Below, piece after piece: positions 40,977 through 51,182 of a stretch of DNA of 64,000 nt (its first letter is position 1; each line of letters opens with the position of its first letter). The position numbers and the translations under genes were made by a program. This stretch comes from Acidimicrobiaceae bacterium (lineage in GTDB: Bacteria; Actinomycetota; Acidimicrobiia; Acidimicrobiales; Bog-793). The stretch spans positions 1 through 64,000 of the forward strand of contig JAODBO010000083.1 in NCBI GenBank assembly GCA_025464005.1. Reading direction: 5' to 3'. Under the pieces are notes generated by a model. It was not told the DNA's origin. It saw only the letters and a program-made list of their open reading frames with translations, and did not search any database.

Positions 40977-41254
40977 CAGCCGTCTCGTTCTAATGGCGAT
41001 GCATAGTAAATGGCCGACGAGTGCAGCGATCTGTGAAAGTTTTTAGCTGATTATTAGCACCGTATATGCGCGATGGCGTGCACCGAGGTGCAGCGACGCA
41101 ATATGGCATGCAGGAACGTGTGCGATACCGGGCACAGTGCAGTGAGACAGCGTGAGGTCGAGCGTGAGGAATCGACCCACGTCGATAGGTATCGATTTAC
41201 AACGTGCATACCAGCGTTAGGTGCAGCGTGAATGAGTCGTGGCAGAGTACGTCC

Positions 41255-41977
41255 ATGCAGAGACATGCGCTAGCCACGTTCAGGACCCAATGGGAGATGG
41301 TGGCGCACACCGACGGCTCGCGTCGAGTCCTTGTCCGACTCGCAGCCGCGGAGCCAAGCGTTCGGGAATTGAGTGTGACCGATCTGGCGGAGCTCGTCGA
41401 CACCATCAGCGGCCGCCTCGGTCCAGTGGCCGAATCAGTGGTGCATCCAGTAGTCGGCGCGCTGCTCCGGCAGTTCGACGATGACCCGCTCATCGGCATG
41501 ACGCTCGTGCGAGTGCTCCTTCCCGGCTTGGCTGGCATCGCCCGACTGATGCGCTGGGGAGCGGGTGGTCCTTGGGTCGACCGGAACGAGTTCGCGGCCG
41601 ATCTCGTCGCTACTGCATGGAGGAGCCTGCGAGCCCACGCCGGCCAGTCGCTCGAACGCCCGTGCCGTACTGTCGTCGGACAGGTCCGACGTTCGATGCG
41701 CACCGACAGGGAGCGGCACCGGCGCACCACATCACGGAGTCGTCCGATGACGCTCGTGACACACGAACCGACGACCTACGGCTCCGACGAGCTAACCGAG
41801 CTGGCCCGTGGCCTCACGATGCTCTCGGGCACGCTGATCGAGCGACGCGATGCTGCGCTCATTCTTGCGAATCGGGTCTATGGCTACCGGCTCTCCGAGC
41901 TATCCGCTGAGACCGGCGAGAGCATTGCCCAGCTCAGCTATCGACGCCGACGTGCCGAGGAAGCCGTGTGCAGATGA
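41255..41977 (+). CDS. Sigma-factor-like/HTH regulator, uncharacterised
   Basis: C-term IERRDAALILANRVYGYRLSELSAETGESIAQLSYRRRRAEEA resembles sigma-70 region 4; basic linker RRSMRTDRERHRR. Confidence 0.55.
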   Translation: MQRHALATFRTQWEMVAHTDGSRRVLVRLAAAEPSVRELSVTDLAELVDTISGRLGPVAESVVHPVVGALLRQFDDDPLIGMTLVRVLLPGLAGIARLMRWGAGGPWVDRNEFAADLVATAWRSLRAHAGQSLERPCRTVVGQVRRSMRTDRERHRRTTSRSRPMTLVTHEPTTYGSDELTELARGLTMLSGTLIERRDAALILANRVYGYRLSELSAETGESIAQLSYRRRRAEEAVCR

Positions 41978-42859
41978 TTGCAGTGCAGGATCGGCGCAAT
42001 CGCGAGCGTCGCCGAGAGAGACGAGGTGGCCTGGTGGTCGCGCCGGCACGTGCCCGCCCGTGATCGCCGGCCCGGACGTGAGCTCGCGTCCTGGCTCTCT
42101 CTCGGGCTCGTCGTCGCCTTAGTAGTCGTGGTGAGCACCCGCGCTACCGACGTCGGCGGTACTCGACAGGCGGATCGCTTGGGTCCGGCGAAAGGCGCCG
42201 ATATCGGAGCCCCTCGGCGCGGCGCTAGCTCCTCGCATCCGGGGGGCCGGGCTCTACAACCGGCGACGTCGTCCACGACCTCGATGACCACCGCCGCGCT
42301 CGCCACCACCCCTACGGCTGCGACGCCAACATCTACGGCCAGGTCGGGACCGCCGAGCACGACCACGAGCACCACGAGCACGACCACTACATCGACAACA
42401 ACAACAACAACAACCACCACCACCACCACGACGACGACGACGGTCCCGGCCGCTTCGAGCACCATCCCCCGCCGTAGGCCAACCTCGACTGCAGGGTCAG
42501 CGAGCGGCGCAACCCATCCGATCGCCTCCACTGGCGGCGGAACGACACCGGATGTGAGCTCGCGATCGTGGCCGGGCAACTTGCAGTATCCCGACAACGT
42601 CGAGGCGAGCTACTCGCTACGCACGTCCGGTGGGGTGGTGTCCGCCACTGCGGCGTGGTCGGGAACGCCCGCGCTCACGATCCAGATCGACTGCCGTGGC
42701 GGCTCGCAGAGCGCATCTGGGACCACGGGGCTCTATGTCTCGGCGGTAGCTAGTCCGGGAACGTGCACCATCACAATCGTCGAGCCGCCCGCAGTACAGG
42801 CGACGGTGTCCTACTCCCTTATCGCCCACTATCCAGTCAGCGGGAGGCAGGCCGCATGA
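41978..42859 (+). CDS. Membrane-anchored protein with Thr-rich stalk and Cys-containing extracellular domain
   Basis: TM segment WLSLGLVVALVVVV, poly-Thr stretch, C-term domain with two Cys; start uncertain (TTG 41978 or downstream GTG). Confidence 0.6.
   Translation: MQCRIGAIASVAERDEVAWWSRRHVPARDRRPGRELASWLSLGLVVALVVVVSTRATDVGGTRQADRLGPAKGADIGAPRRGASSSHPGGRALQPATSSTTSMTTAALATTPTAATPTSTARSGPPSTTTSTTSTTTTSTTTTTTTTTTTTTTTTVPAASSTIPRRRPTSTAGSASGATHPIASTGGGTTPDVSSRSWPGNLQYPDNVEASYSLRTSGGVVSATAAWSGTPALTIQIDCRGGSQSASGTTGLYVSAVASPGTCTITIVEPPAVQATVSYSLIAHYPVSGRQAA
42395..42442 (+). repeat. Trinucleotide runs (ACA)6(ACC)5(ACG)5 encoding poly-Thr
   Basis: Read directly from sequence. Confidence 0.97.
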
Positions 42860-45800
42860 ACGAACATTCCAAGGCGCTGGTCTCCGGGATCGCAGCGCTG
42901 TTAAAGACCGTCCTTCTTCTCGCGGGAGTCCCGGCCGCGCTGATCCGCCTCTGGCTGCTCGCCCCGGGGACGGGTTCACCGATCGAGGCTGCGTCCTGGC
43001 GTGGCGGCGCGATCTGGAGTCACGCCGTGCTCGCGCTTGTCGGGGCACTCTGGCTCGCCGCCGCGGCCAACCTCGGGCGCGACCTCGTCCGGGCGCTCCG
43101 GGGCCGGCTCGTCGCTCCGTCCGGCTCGTGGTCGGCGCGATGGGCGTCGCGCATCGCGGGTCTGGTCCTACTGGTCTCGGCCGGGTCAGCGATCGGGACA
43201 AGTGTCGCCGGCGCCACAGTCGTCCCCGTCCACGCCGTGGCCCCGACAGTTTCATCGAGCCCCCGTGGGGGCGCACTGCGGGAGCAGCCTCCAGCCGCCC
43301 ACGTCTACGTCGTGCGCACGGGCGACTGCCTGGCGAGCATCGCCGCGGTCGAGCTGGGCAATGCCGGCGACTGGCCGGCGCTCGCCCGTCTCAACATGGG
43401 ACGCCTCCAGCCGGACGGCCGCAGGATGACCGATGCGAGCCTGATCTACCCGGGATGGGAGATCGCACTTCCGGGGTTGGCCGAGCCGACAAGGCAACCA
43501 ACCGCCCCACTCGCGAACGGCACGGCGTCGGCCGAAACACGCGTGGCCGGTACCGCGCAGTCCGTCGACCTCGCGCCCTACCACCCCGCCGCGGGCGTGG
43601 TCCTGTCCACGGCGCCGACGCAGGAGACGATGCCGCGCCACTCGACGACGTCGCCTCGCCCCGCGTCCTCAGCACCGACCTCGAACGCAGGAGCCCACGC
43701 TGTACCGGGTCGCGCCGACCGTTCCGGCACCACTCGGAGCAACCGCGAGCATGTGGCCACGTCACAGCGGGTCGATGCGCTCGACGCGCGCGTTGCGGGT
43801 GCCGGTGCGCTTCCTACCCGCCAGCTCGCTGAGCTGGCCCTCCTCGGCGTAGGTGTGCTCGGCGCGGCCGGCGTCGCCCGACGCCTCCGGCTACTCAGGC
43901 GGCTGGGCGAGTGTCTCCGTCGGCCGGGCGAGCGACTCCCCTTGCCGGAGGACAGCGTCGGTCGGGCGATGGCCGCTGTCGACCCGCTCGCCGAAGCGGC
44001 ACTCATCGACTGGGTGGATGCCGCCAACCGCATCCTCTGGCGAGCGTTCGCGGGCTCGCCAGAGGATCATGAGCTTCCCGATGTCCGCGTCGTGCGGGCC
44101 GGTCCGGATGGGGTCGAGCTGCACCTCGCCCGTGCGATCGCTGATACCCCTGACGGCTTCGTGCCGCTGGACGGCGGGAACGTCTGGGCGCTCGATGCAT
44201 CGCTCGGGCTGACGGAGCTCGCCGCGATGGCCGAGGGCTGCGGCAGGTACGTTCCAGCGCTCGTTCCCGTAGGCGACGCCGAGGACGCGACCTACCTCGT
44301 CGCTCTCGGGCCGGATCAGCGCCTGGCGTTGGACTCACTGGACGGCAGCTCGGTCGATGCGGTTCTGCGGGCGATCCTCGTCGCGCTGCGCACGCTCCCG
44401 TGGACCGACGAGCTCCAGGTGGAGCTCCTAGGGATCGATGCGCCGGCTCCCGCAGAGCGATGCCACCGCCTCAACGGCTCGAGCCCGGCCGAGCTCGCCG
44501 AACTCGCGCGGGCCGGGCCGCCAGATCGGCGCAGCCGGCTGGCAGCGACCTGGGCAAGCGACGTCCTCGTCGTCGTAGGGGAACCGTGGCCCCCTGGCGT
44601 CGACGAGGACCTACTCGCCGCCGTCGGTCGGGTCGCCGGCTTGGTGACGGTCGGCGGAGCCGGCACGGCGCGCCTCGTCGTCGGCGAGAGCTCGATGGTG
44701 CTCGAGCCCGATGGCATCGTGCTACGTCGCTCTACACCCTCACGTGAGCAGCTCGAGCTCATCGAGGCGATGCTCGTGGCCGCCGCCGGCGACCCCGTGC
44801 TCGATGCCGATGCCGACTGCGCTCATGCCAATGCCCACACGGTGCTCGAGTCGGCGTCGGGGCCCTGGAATCTCGAAGGTCCAGCGGACTCAGGCCACAT
44901 TGAGCCCGGGGCATCGGGGGTCGCCCCTGCGGATCCGCCAGGCGCCGACCGCGCCCTGCTGCCTGCGACCCGGGAGGCATTACTTGCTCCGATCGCGGGC
45001 TCGCCGTTGCCTCCGGTCGCCGGCACGCGAGATTCGGACGCGCCCTGGCGACACTCGGGGCCCGTCGAGGTACGGGTCCTGACGCGGTCTCCTGCCGTCG
45101 AGGGTTGGGCGGCCGTCCCCTCGACCAAAGACCGGAGTCGTGTCGTCGAGCTTGTCGGCTATCTCGCGCTCCACGATTACGCCACGACGACTGACCGAAT
45201 ACGGGACACAGTCTTCAGCCGGGGCGATCGCATCGCTTCGCTCGGCCGCGTCCACAACGTCTGCTCCGCTGCACGCTCGGCGCTAGGTGCCACCCCCGAG
45301 GGAAACAGCTACCTGCCCGTCAGCGGCGGCGGCCGCTACCGGCTCGATCGCTCGGTCAGCTGCGACTGGTCGCGATTCGAGTCCATGCGGAAGGCCGCGA
45401 CCCGCGCGGGCGCCGACGACGCCGTCGAACTACTCGTCGAGGCGCTGTCGCTCGTCGACGGGCCGCCGCTCGCCGACGTGACGAGCGGCTGGGACTGGGT
45501 CATGGCCGAGGGCCTGCTCACGACGATCGTCTCCTCGATCGTCGACTGCGCGCACCATCTCACGACGCTCGCGGCCGCCGAGGGCAACGTGCAGCTCGCC
45601 CGCTGGGCGCTAGCCCGCGGCCGCTCTGTCGAGCCGTGGTCCGAGATCCTCGCCCGCGACGCGATGGTCGTCTCCGACCTCGACGGTGACCTCGACGGGG
45701 TGCGGCGCGCGTGGCGTGAGCTCGAGCACATTCTCGACGACCTCGAAGGCAACGAGCCGTCGCCCGAGACGCGAGCGCTTTACGAGGAGCTCACTGGAGC

Positions 45801-45864
45801 GGCCGGTCGACTCGCCGGCAGCGGGCCCGGCGGCACCGCCTACCGGTCGGCGAGGAACGGATAA
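42856..45864 (+). CDS. LysM-TM-BTAD multidomain protein
   Basis: ATG overlaps upstream stop (ATGA); TM helices; LysM HVYVVRTGDCLASIAAVELGNAGDWPALARLN; TM LALLGVGVLGAAGVARRLRLLRR; C-terminal winged-helix plus BTAD. Confidence 0.8.
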   Translation: MNEHSKALVSGIAALLKTVLLLAGVPAALIRLWLLAPGTGSPIEAASWRGGAIWSHAVLALVGALWLAAAANLGRDLVRALRGRLVAPSGSWSARWASRIAGLVLLVSAGSAIGTSVAGATVVPVHAVAPTVSSSPRGGALREQPPAAHVYVVRTGDCLASIAAVELGNAGDWPALARLNMGRLQPDGRRMTDASLIYPGWEIALPGLAEPTRQPTAPLANGTASAETRVAGTAQSVDLAPYHPAAGVVLSTAPTQETMPRHSTTSPRPASSAPTSNAGAHAVPGRADRSGTTRSNREHVATSQRVDALDARVAGAGALPTRQLAELALLGVGVLGAAGVARRLRLLRRLGECLRRPGERLPLPEDSVGRAMAAVDPLAEAALIDWVDAANRILWRAFAGSPEDHELPDVRVVRAGPDGVELHLARAIADTPDGFVPLDGGNVWALDASLGLTELAAMAEGCGRYVPALVPVGDAEDATYLVALGPDQRLALDSLDGSSVDAVLRAILVALRTLPWTDELQVELLGIDAPAPAERCHRLNGSSPAELAELARAGPPDRRSRLAATWASDVLVVVGEPWPPGVDEDLLAAVGRVAGLVTVGGAGTARLVVGESSMVLEPDGIVLRRSTPSREQLELIEAMLVAAAGDPVLDADADCAHANAHTVLESASGPWNLEGPADSGHIEPGASGVAPADPPGADRALLPATREALLAPIAGSPLPPVAGTRDSDAPWRHSGPVEVRVLTRSPAVEGWAAVPSTKDRSRVVELVGYLALHDYATTTDRIRDTVFSRGDRIASLGRVHNVCSAARSALGATPEGNSYLPVSGGGRYRLDRSVSCDWSRFESMRKAATRAGADDAVELLVEALSLVDGPPLADVTSGWDWVMAEGLLTTIVSSIVDCAHHLTTLAAAEGNVQLARWALARGRSVEPWSEILARDAMVVSDLDGDLDGVRRAWRELEHILDDLEGNEPSPETRALYEELTGAAGRLAGSGPGGTAYRSARNG

Positions 45865-46658
45865 CGCCCGCGCACGTCCGCGACGCGCCCGGGATCGATA
45901 CTGGCGAAAAGCAGCTCTTCAGCCGAGCCGGCTTCGGCGGCGACCTCGCCGAAGGGCTCGACGACGACACTTCCTCCCGCGTAGGCCACTCCGCCGCCGC
46001 TGCCCACTCGATTCACCCCCACGACGTAGGCCTGGTTCTCGATCGCTCGTGCGGCGAGAAGCGCCCGCCAGTGGGGCTGGCGAGCGGCGGGCCAGCTGGC
46101 GACGACCACGTAGCAGTCGGTGGCGGTCGCAGCGTTCCAAAACCAGTCCGCGAAGCGCAGGTCGTAACAGATAAACGGCGTGATGCGGACGCCGTCGATC
46201 TCCGCGGTCACGACCGAGCGGCCCGCGCTGTAGTGCTCGTCCTCGCCGCCGTAGCTGAAGGGGTGCACCTTGTCGTAGGAGATCTCCTCGCCGCCGGGAC
46301 CGGCGAGGAGGAAACGGTTCACCGGACGGTCTGTGTCGGCGAGACGGCACGCGAACGAGCCGCCGATCCAGATTCCCCGTGCCGCCGCCTGCCCACGCAG
46401 GAACGTGGCGGTCCGCGCCGACGGTCCCTCGGCCACGACGTCGGTCGCCATCGAGAAGCCGGTCGCGAACATCTCCGGCAGCAGGACGAGTCGTGCGCCA
46501 GAATCCGACGCCGCCTCGACCTTGACGGCGAGGCGTTCGAGGTTGGCGCTCCGGTCCTCCCAGACGATGTCGCACTGGACCGCCGCAATCGCTAATGGCC
46601 CCGCAGCACCATCGTGTGCCGCGCTGCCAGTGGACGTCGCGTCGGAGCCTGTGCTCAT
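45840..46658 (-). CDS. Carbon-nitrogen hydrolase (nitrilase superfamily, omega-amidase-like)
   Basis: LVLLPEMFATGFS, DKVHPFSYGGED, FICYDLRFADWF, ASWPAARQPHWRALLAARAIENQAYV. Confidence 0.88.
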   Translation of the reverse strand: MSTGSDATSTGSAAHDGAAGPLAIAAVQCDIVWEDRSANLERLAVKVEAASDSGARLVLLPEMFATGFSMATDVVAEGPSARTATFLRGQAAARGIWIGGSFACRLADTDRPVNRFLLAGPGGEEISYDKVHPFSYGGEDEHYSAGRSVVTAEIDGVRITPFICYDLRFADWFWNAATATDCYVVVASWPAARQPHWRALLAARAIENQAYVVGVNRVGSGGGVAYAGGSVVVEPFGEVAAEAGSAEELLFASIDPGRVADVRGRYPFLADR

Positions 46659-47821
46659 CGGGCGAGCACCTGGAGTCGACCGAGTGCCTCCTCGAGCACT
46701 TCCCTCCGCTTGCAAAACGTCCAGCGCACGAGTGGTCGTCCTGCCTCGGGGTCGTCGTAGAAGACCGAGCTCGGGATGGCGACGACACCGCAGCGCTCGG
46801 GGAGCATCATGCAGAAGTCGACGCCGTCCTCGTAGCCGAGAGGCCGCACGTCGGTGGTCACGAAGTACGCGCCCGAAGGTCGGATCGCGTCGAAGCCGAT
46901 CGCGCCCAGCCCTTCGCACAGCAGGTCCCGCCGGCTCCGTAGCGAGTCGGCGACGTTCGACACATATCGCTCGCCGGCGTCCAACGCCGATGCCACGGCG
47001 TACTGGAACGGTGTGCCGCTCACATAGGTGAGGAACTGCTTGACGGTCCGCACCGCCGCGATCAGGGGTGCGGGTGCGCACGCCCAGCCGATCTTCCAGC
47101 CCGTGAAGGAGAACGTCTTGCCGGCCGAGGATATCGTCACCGTCCGCTCGCGCATCCCCGGGATCGAGGCGAGCGGAACGTGCTCGCCCTCGTAGACGAG
47201 ATGCTCGTAGACCTCGTCGGTGACAGCGAGGAGGTCGTGCTCGATGCAGGTCCGCGCGATGAGCTCGAGCTCCTCGCGGGTGAAGACCTTCCCCGTCGGG
47301 TTGTGGGGGGTGTTGACCATCACGAGGCGAGTCCTCGGCGTGATCGCGGCTTCGAGATCGGCGGGGTCGAAGCTCCAGCCCGGACGACGTAGCGGGACGA
47401 CCCGCCGATTCGCGCCCGCCATCGCCGTGCACGCGGCGTAGGAGTCGTAGAACGGCTCGAACATGACGACGTCGTCGCCGACCTCGCAGAGCGCGAGCAA
47501 CGTCGCCGCGACCGCCTCCGTCGCTCCGGCGGTGACGAGCACCTCGTCCTCGGGGTCGTACTCGAGGCCGTAGAAGTGACGCTGATGGTCGGCGACCGCA
47601 TTGCGTAGCTCGGGTATCCCCTTTCCCGGGGGGTACTGGTTGTGTCCGGCGAGCAGTGCATCGACGGCCCACTGCCTGATCTCGGCCGGTCCGTCTGTGT
47701 CAGGGAAGCCCTGCCCGAGATTGATGGACTTCGTGGCGACGGCGAGCGCGGACATCTCCGCGAAGATCGTCGTCGTATAACCCTGTAGCCGCGAGTTGAG
47801 GTACGGAGCGCGAGTCGTCAC
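46655..47821 (-). CDS. Class I/II aminotransferase (YbdL/kynurenine-methionine type)
   Basis: INLGQGFPDTDGP, NTPHNPTGKVFTREEL, SSAGKTFSFTGWKIGW; overlaps hydrolase start. Confidence 0.9.
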   Translation of the reverse strand: MTTRAPYLNSRLQGYTTTIFAEMSALAVATKSINLGQGFPDTDGPAEIRQWAVDALLAGHNQYPPGKGIPELRNAVADHQRHFYGLEYDPEDEVLVTAGATEAVAATLLALCEVGDDVVMFEPFYDSYAACTAMAGANRRVVPLRRPGWSFDPADLEAAITPRTRLVMVNTPHNPTGKVFTREELELIARTCIEHDLLAVTDEVYEHLVYEGEHVPLASIPGMRERTVTISSAGKTFSFTGWKIGWACAPAPLIAAVRTVKQFLTYVSGTPFQYAVASALDAGERYVSNVADSLRSRRDLLCEGLGAIGFDAIRPSGAYFVTTDVRPLGYEDGVDFCMMLPERCGVVAIPSSVFYDDPEAGRPLVRWTFCKRREVLEEALGRLQVLAR

Positions 47822-47846
47822 TGCGCCGGATCGTAGCGGGACGATC

Positions 47847-48962
47847 TCAGACGAGCACCTCGGCGAGCGGAACGGCGACCAGCCCGTGCGCCTCTGCGAC
47901 GGGCGCATAGGTGATCACGCCGCCGACGGTGTTCACACCGAGAGCGAGCGACGGGTCTTGGCGGGCGGCCTCGCGCCAGCCGTGCTCGGCGATCGCGATC
48001 GTGTACGGGAGGGTGGCGTTGGTGAGGGCGTGGGTCGAGGTATGGGGCACGGCGCCCGGCATGTTCGCGACACAGTAGAAGACCGAGCCGTGCACCATGA
48101 AGGTCGGATCGGAGTGGGTAGTCGGCCGCGTCGACTCGAAGCAGCCTCCCTGGTCGACCGCAATGTCGACGAGCACCGACCCGGGCCGCATCCGCGCCAC
48201 AAGTTCGTCCGTGACGAGACGCGGCGCTTTGGCGCCGGGCACGAGGACCGCTCCGATCACGAGGTCCGCCTCGAGGCAGGCTTCCTCGATCGCATGAGCG
48301 TTCGAGGCCAGGGTGGCGAGGCGCCCCTGATAGACGGCGTCGACCGCGCGGAGCTTCGCCGGGTCGCGATCGAGCACCTGGACCTCGGCGTGCATGCCGA
48401 CGGCGATCGTGGCGGCATTGATTCCCGACACTCCCGCGCCGATGACGACGACGCGAGCGGGTCGGACTCCGGGAACGCCGCTGATGAGCACGCCGCGGCC
48501 GCCTCCGGGTCGCTGGAGATGCTCGGCGCCGACGAGTGGGGCCATCCTGCCCGCGACCTCGCTCATCGGAGCGAGCAAGGGCAGCGAGCCGTCCTTGGCC
48601 TGGACCGTCTCGTACGCGATCCCGACCGTCCCGGCCTCGAGCAGTGCCTCGGTCCCGTCCTTCGACGCCGCGAGGTGCAGGTAGGTGAAGAGCACGAGGT
48701 CGCTACGCAGCCGGTGGAACTCCTCGGCGATCGGCTCCTTCACCTTGCAGACAAGCTCGGACGCGCCCCACACCTCGTCGGCCGTCGCAAGGATCGCCGC
48801 GCCAGCGCGGACGTACTCGTCGTCGGTGATCGACGAGCCCGCACCTGCAGATCGCTCGACGTAGACGGTGTGGCCCATCGAGACGAGCTCGCGGACACCC
48901 GCCGGCGTCATCGACACGCGGAACTCGTTGTCCTTCAGCTCCCGGGGAATCCCGATCCTCAT
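47847..48962 (-). CDS. ald: Alanine dehydrogenase
   Basis: MRIGIPRELKDNEFRVSMTPAGVRELVSMGHTVYVERSAGAGSSITDDEY. Confidence 0.96.
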   Translation of the reverse strand: MRIGIPRELKDNEFRVSMTPAGVRELVSMGHTVYVERSAGAGSSITDDEYVRAGAAILATADEVWGASELVCKVKEPIAEEFHRLRSDLVLFTYLHLAASKDGTEALLEAGTVGIAYETVQAKDGSLPLLAPMSEVAGRMAPLVGAEHLQRPGGGRGVLISGVPGVRPARVVVIGAGVSGINAATIAVGMHAEVQVLDRDPAKLRAVDAVYQGRLATLASNAHAIEEACLEADLVIGAVLVPGAKAPRLVTDELVARMRPGSVLVDIAVDQGGCFESTRPTTHSDPTFMVHGSVFYCVANMPGAVPHTSTHALTNATLPYTIAIAEHGWREAARQDPSLALGVNTVGGVITYAPVAEAHGLVAVPLAEVLV

Positions 48963-49511
48963 CGCCTGCACCTCGCTCCTTCTGAGTCCACCGACGCAGT
49001 GCGGCCGGGGGGTGCCCGGCCGAGCAGTGCCGTCCGCGAATCGTGTCACCCCAACCCTACCCTCGCAAGTGTTTCCGTCGTCTGGCGGGGTTCTGGCGAC
49101 GATTTCCTGGCCCATGGCGCGGACAAGGAGACGGTCGCCCCCGCCGCCCCCATTTCGCCGAAGTGACACCCGAGGAGCGCATCGCCCCGGAGTCCGAGAT
49201 CGTCCCCCGTCTCGGGCACGAGCTCGACTATCCCTTCGGCCGGCCAGCTGGCCGGCAAGGCCCGCAGCTAGCGGCGGGGCGCGGAGGCGACTGGCGAGAA
49301 AGTGTCGACCCGCACCATCGCGTGGCCTTGGCTTCGGATTTCGCACCGTCTCGCCCACTTGGGCGACTGATTAGTCGGCCGTTAACAGAAGAGCTATGGA
49401 ATTCGTCCACGCGATGGTGCAAGCTACTGGCCGGTGCCGGGGGGTGGCCCGAAGCACCACACGGTGGCCGACGAGACGCCGGAGCGCCGTGGACCATAAG
49501 GGGGTGGACGC

Positions 49512-51134
49512 GTGGACCTCGCAGTGAAGCCGCAGTCGACGGATCTCATCGAGACCAAGGCCGAGAAAGGCCTGAAGGGCGGGGCGCTCGGTCTGATCTC
49601 GAGCGTCGTGATCGGCGTGGCATCCACCGCGCCCGCCTACAGCCTCGCGGCCACGCTCGGGTTCGTCGTCGCGTTCGTCGGGCTGCAGTCGCCGATCGTC
49701 GCCGTGATCGCGTTCGTGCCGATCTTGCTCGTGGCCATCGGCTACAAGGAGCTCAACAAGGTCGACCCGGACTGCGGGACGACCTTCACGTGGGCGACGC
49801 GCGCATTCGGCCCGAAGACCGGCTGGGCGAACGGCTGGGCGATCGTCGCGGCCGATGTGCTCGTCATGGCGAGCCTCGCACAGATTGCGGGGCAGTATCT
49901 CTTCCTGCTGTTCAATGTGCACTCAATCGGCAACAACCCCAGCAGCGGATGGGTGCTGCTCGTAGGGATCCTCTGGATCGTCGCCATGACCTACATCTGC
50001 TACCGCGGCATCGAGCTCTCGGCGAACATCCAGAAGGCGCTGCTCGGGATCGAGCTGACGATGCTGGTCGTGATGTCCGTGGTCGCCCTTGTCAAGGTGG
50101 GCAACGGGAGTGCGCCGCTCGGCCATCTGATTCCGACTTGGTCCTGGTTCAACCCGTTCGACGTGAGCTCCTTCTCGACCTTCATCCAAGGCATGTTGCT
50201 GATGCTCTTCATCTACTGGGGCTGGGACACCGCCGTCTCGGTGAACGAGGAGACCGCCGACACCCACAAGACGCCCGGCCGGGCGGCGGTCATCTCTACC
50301 TTCGTGCTGCTCGCGACGTATGCGCTCGTCATCATCTCGGTGCAGTCCTATGCGGGACTCGGTACGAAAGGCATCGGTCTCGGTAATCCCTCGAACATCA
50401 ACGACGCACTGTCCGGGCTCGGCCACTCGATCTTCGGCACCTCCACGTTCGGCAACGTGCTCTCGCACCTGTTGCTCTTGATGGTGCTCAGCTCCGCCGC
50501 AGCATCGACACAGACGACGATCCTGCCCACGGCGCGCACGACGCTGTCGATGGCTTCGTACGGCTCGATCCCCAGGTCCTTTTCGAAGATGCACCGCAGG
50601 TACCTCACACCGACCGTGTCGACGCTCGTCATGGGCGGCGTCTCGATCGTGTTGTACGTGATCATGAACTACATATCTGCCGGAAGCGTCATCGCCGACT
50701 CCGTGACCGCGATCGGAGTGATGATCGCCTTTTATTACGGCTTTACCGGCTTCGCCTGCGCCTGGTACTTCCGAAAGACGCTGCTCCAAAGCCAGCGCAA
50801 TCTCTGGATGAGGGGCATCCTGCCCGGCATGGGTGGGACGATCCTTTTCTCCATACTCGTCTGGAGCGTGCGACTCGACTGGAGCCCGGGATTCGGCTAC
50901 ACGCACTGGCAGATGACGTTCCCCCCGCATTGGGACGTCGGCGGCGTGTTCATCATCGCTTTCCTGGCAACGCTGCTCGGCGCGATCCTGCTGTTCATCG
51001 GGACACGCGTCTTCCGCCCCTTCTTCCGGGGTGAGACGCTAAGCCGCTCGACGCCCACGCTCGCGCCCGAGGACGCCTCGGGACCCGGAGCCCTCACCGG
51101 TCTCGGCGAGATACACGAGCCGGCGCCGAACTGA
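49512..51134 (+). CDS. APC-family amino acid/polyamine permease
   Basis: GLISSVVIGVASTAPAYSLAATLGFVVA; ~12 TM segments. Confidence 0.92.
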   Translation: MDLAVKPQSTDLIETKAEKGLKGGALGLISSVVIGVASTAPAYSLAATLGFVVAFVGLQSPIVAVIAFVPILLVAIGYKELNKVDPDCGTTFTWATRAFGPKTGWANGWAIVAADVLVMASLAQIAGQYLFLLFNVHSIGNNPSSGWVLLVGILWIVAMTYICYRGIELSANIQKALLGIELTMLVVMSVVALVKVGNGSAPLGHLIPTWSWFNPFDVSSFSTFIQGMLLMLFIYWGWDTAVSVNEETADTHKTPGRAAVISTFVLLATYALVIISVQSYAGLGTKGIGLGNPSNINDALSGLGHSIFGTSTFGNVLSHLLLLMVLSSAAASTQTTILPTARTTLSMASYGSIPRSFSKMHRRYLTPTVSTLVMGGVSIVLYVIMNYISAGSVIADSVTAIGVMIAFYYGFTGFACAWYFRKTLLQSQRNLWMRGILPGMGGTILFSILVWSVRLDWSPGFGYTHWQMTFPPHWDVGGVFIIAFLATLLGAILLFIGTRVFRPFFRGETLSRSTPTLAPEDASGPGALTGLGEIHEPAPN

Positions 51135-51182
51135 TCCGCGCCGGCGTCGTCCGCATCGTCCGCTCCGCGCGGGACGTCGGTG

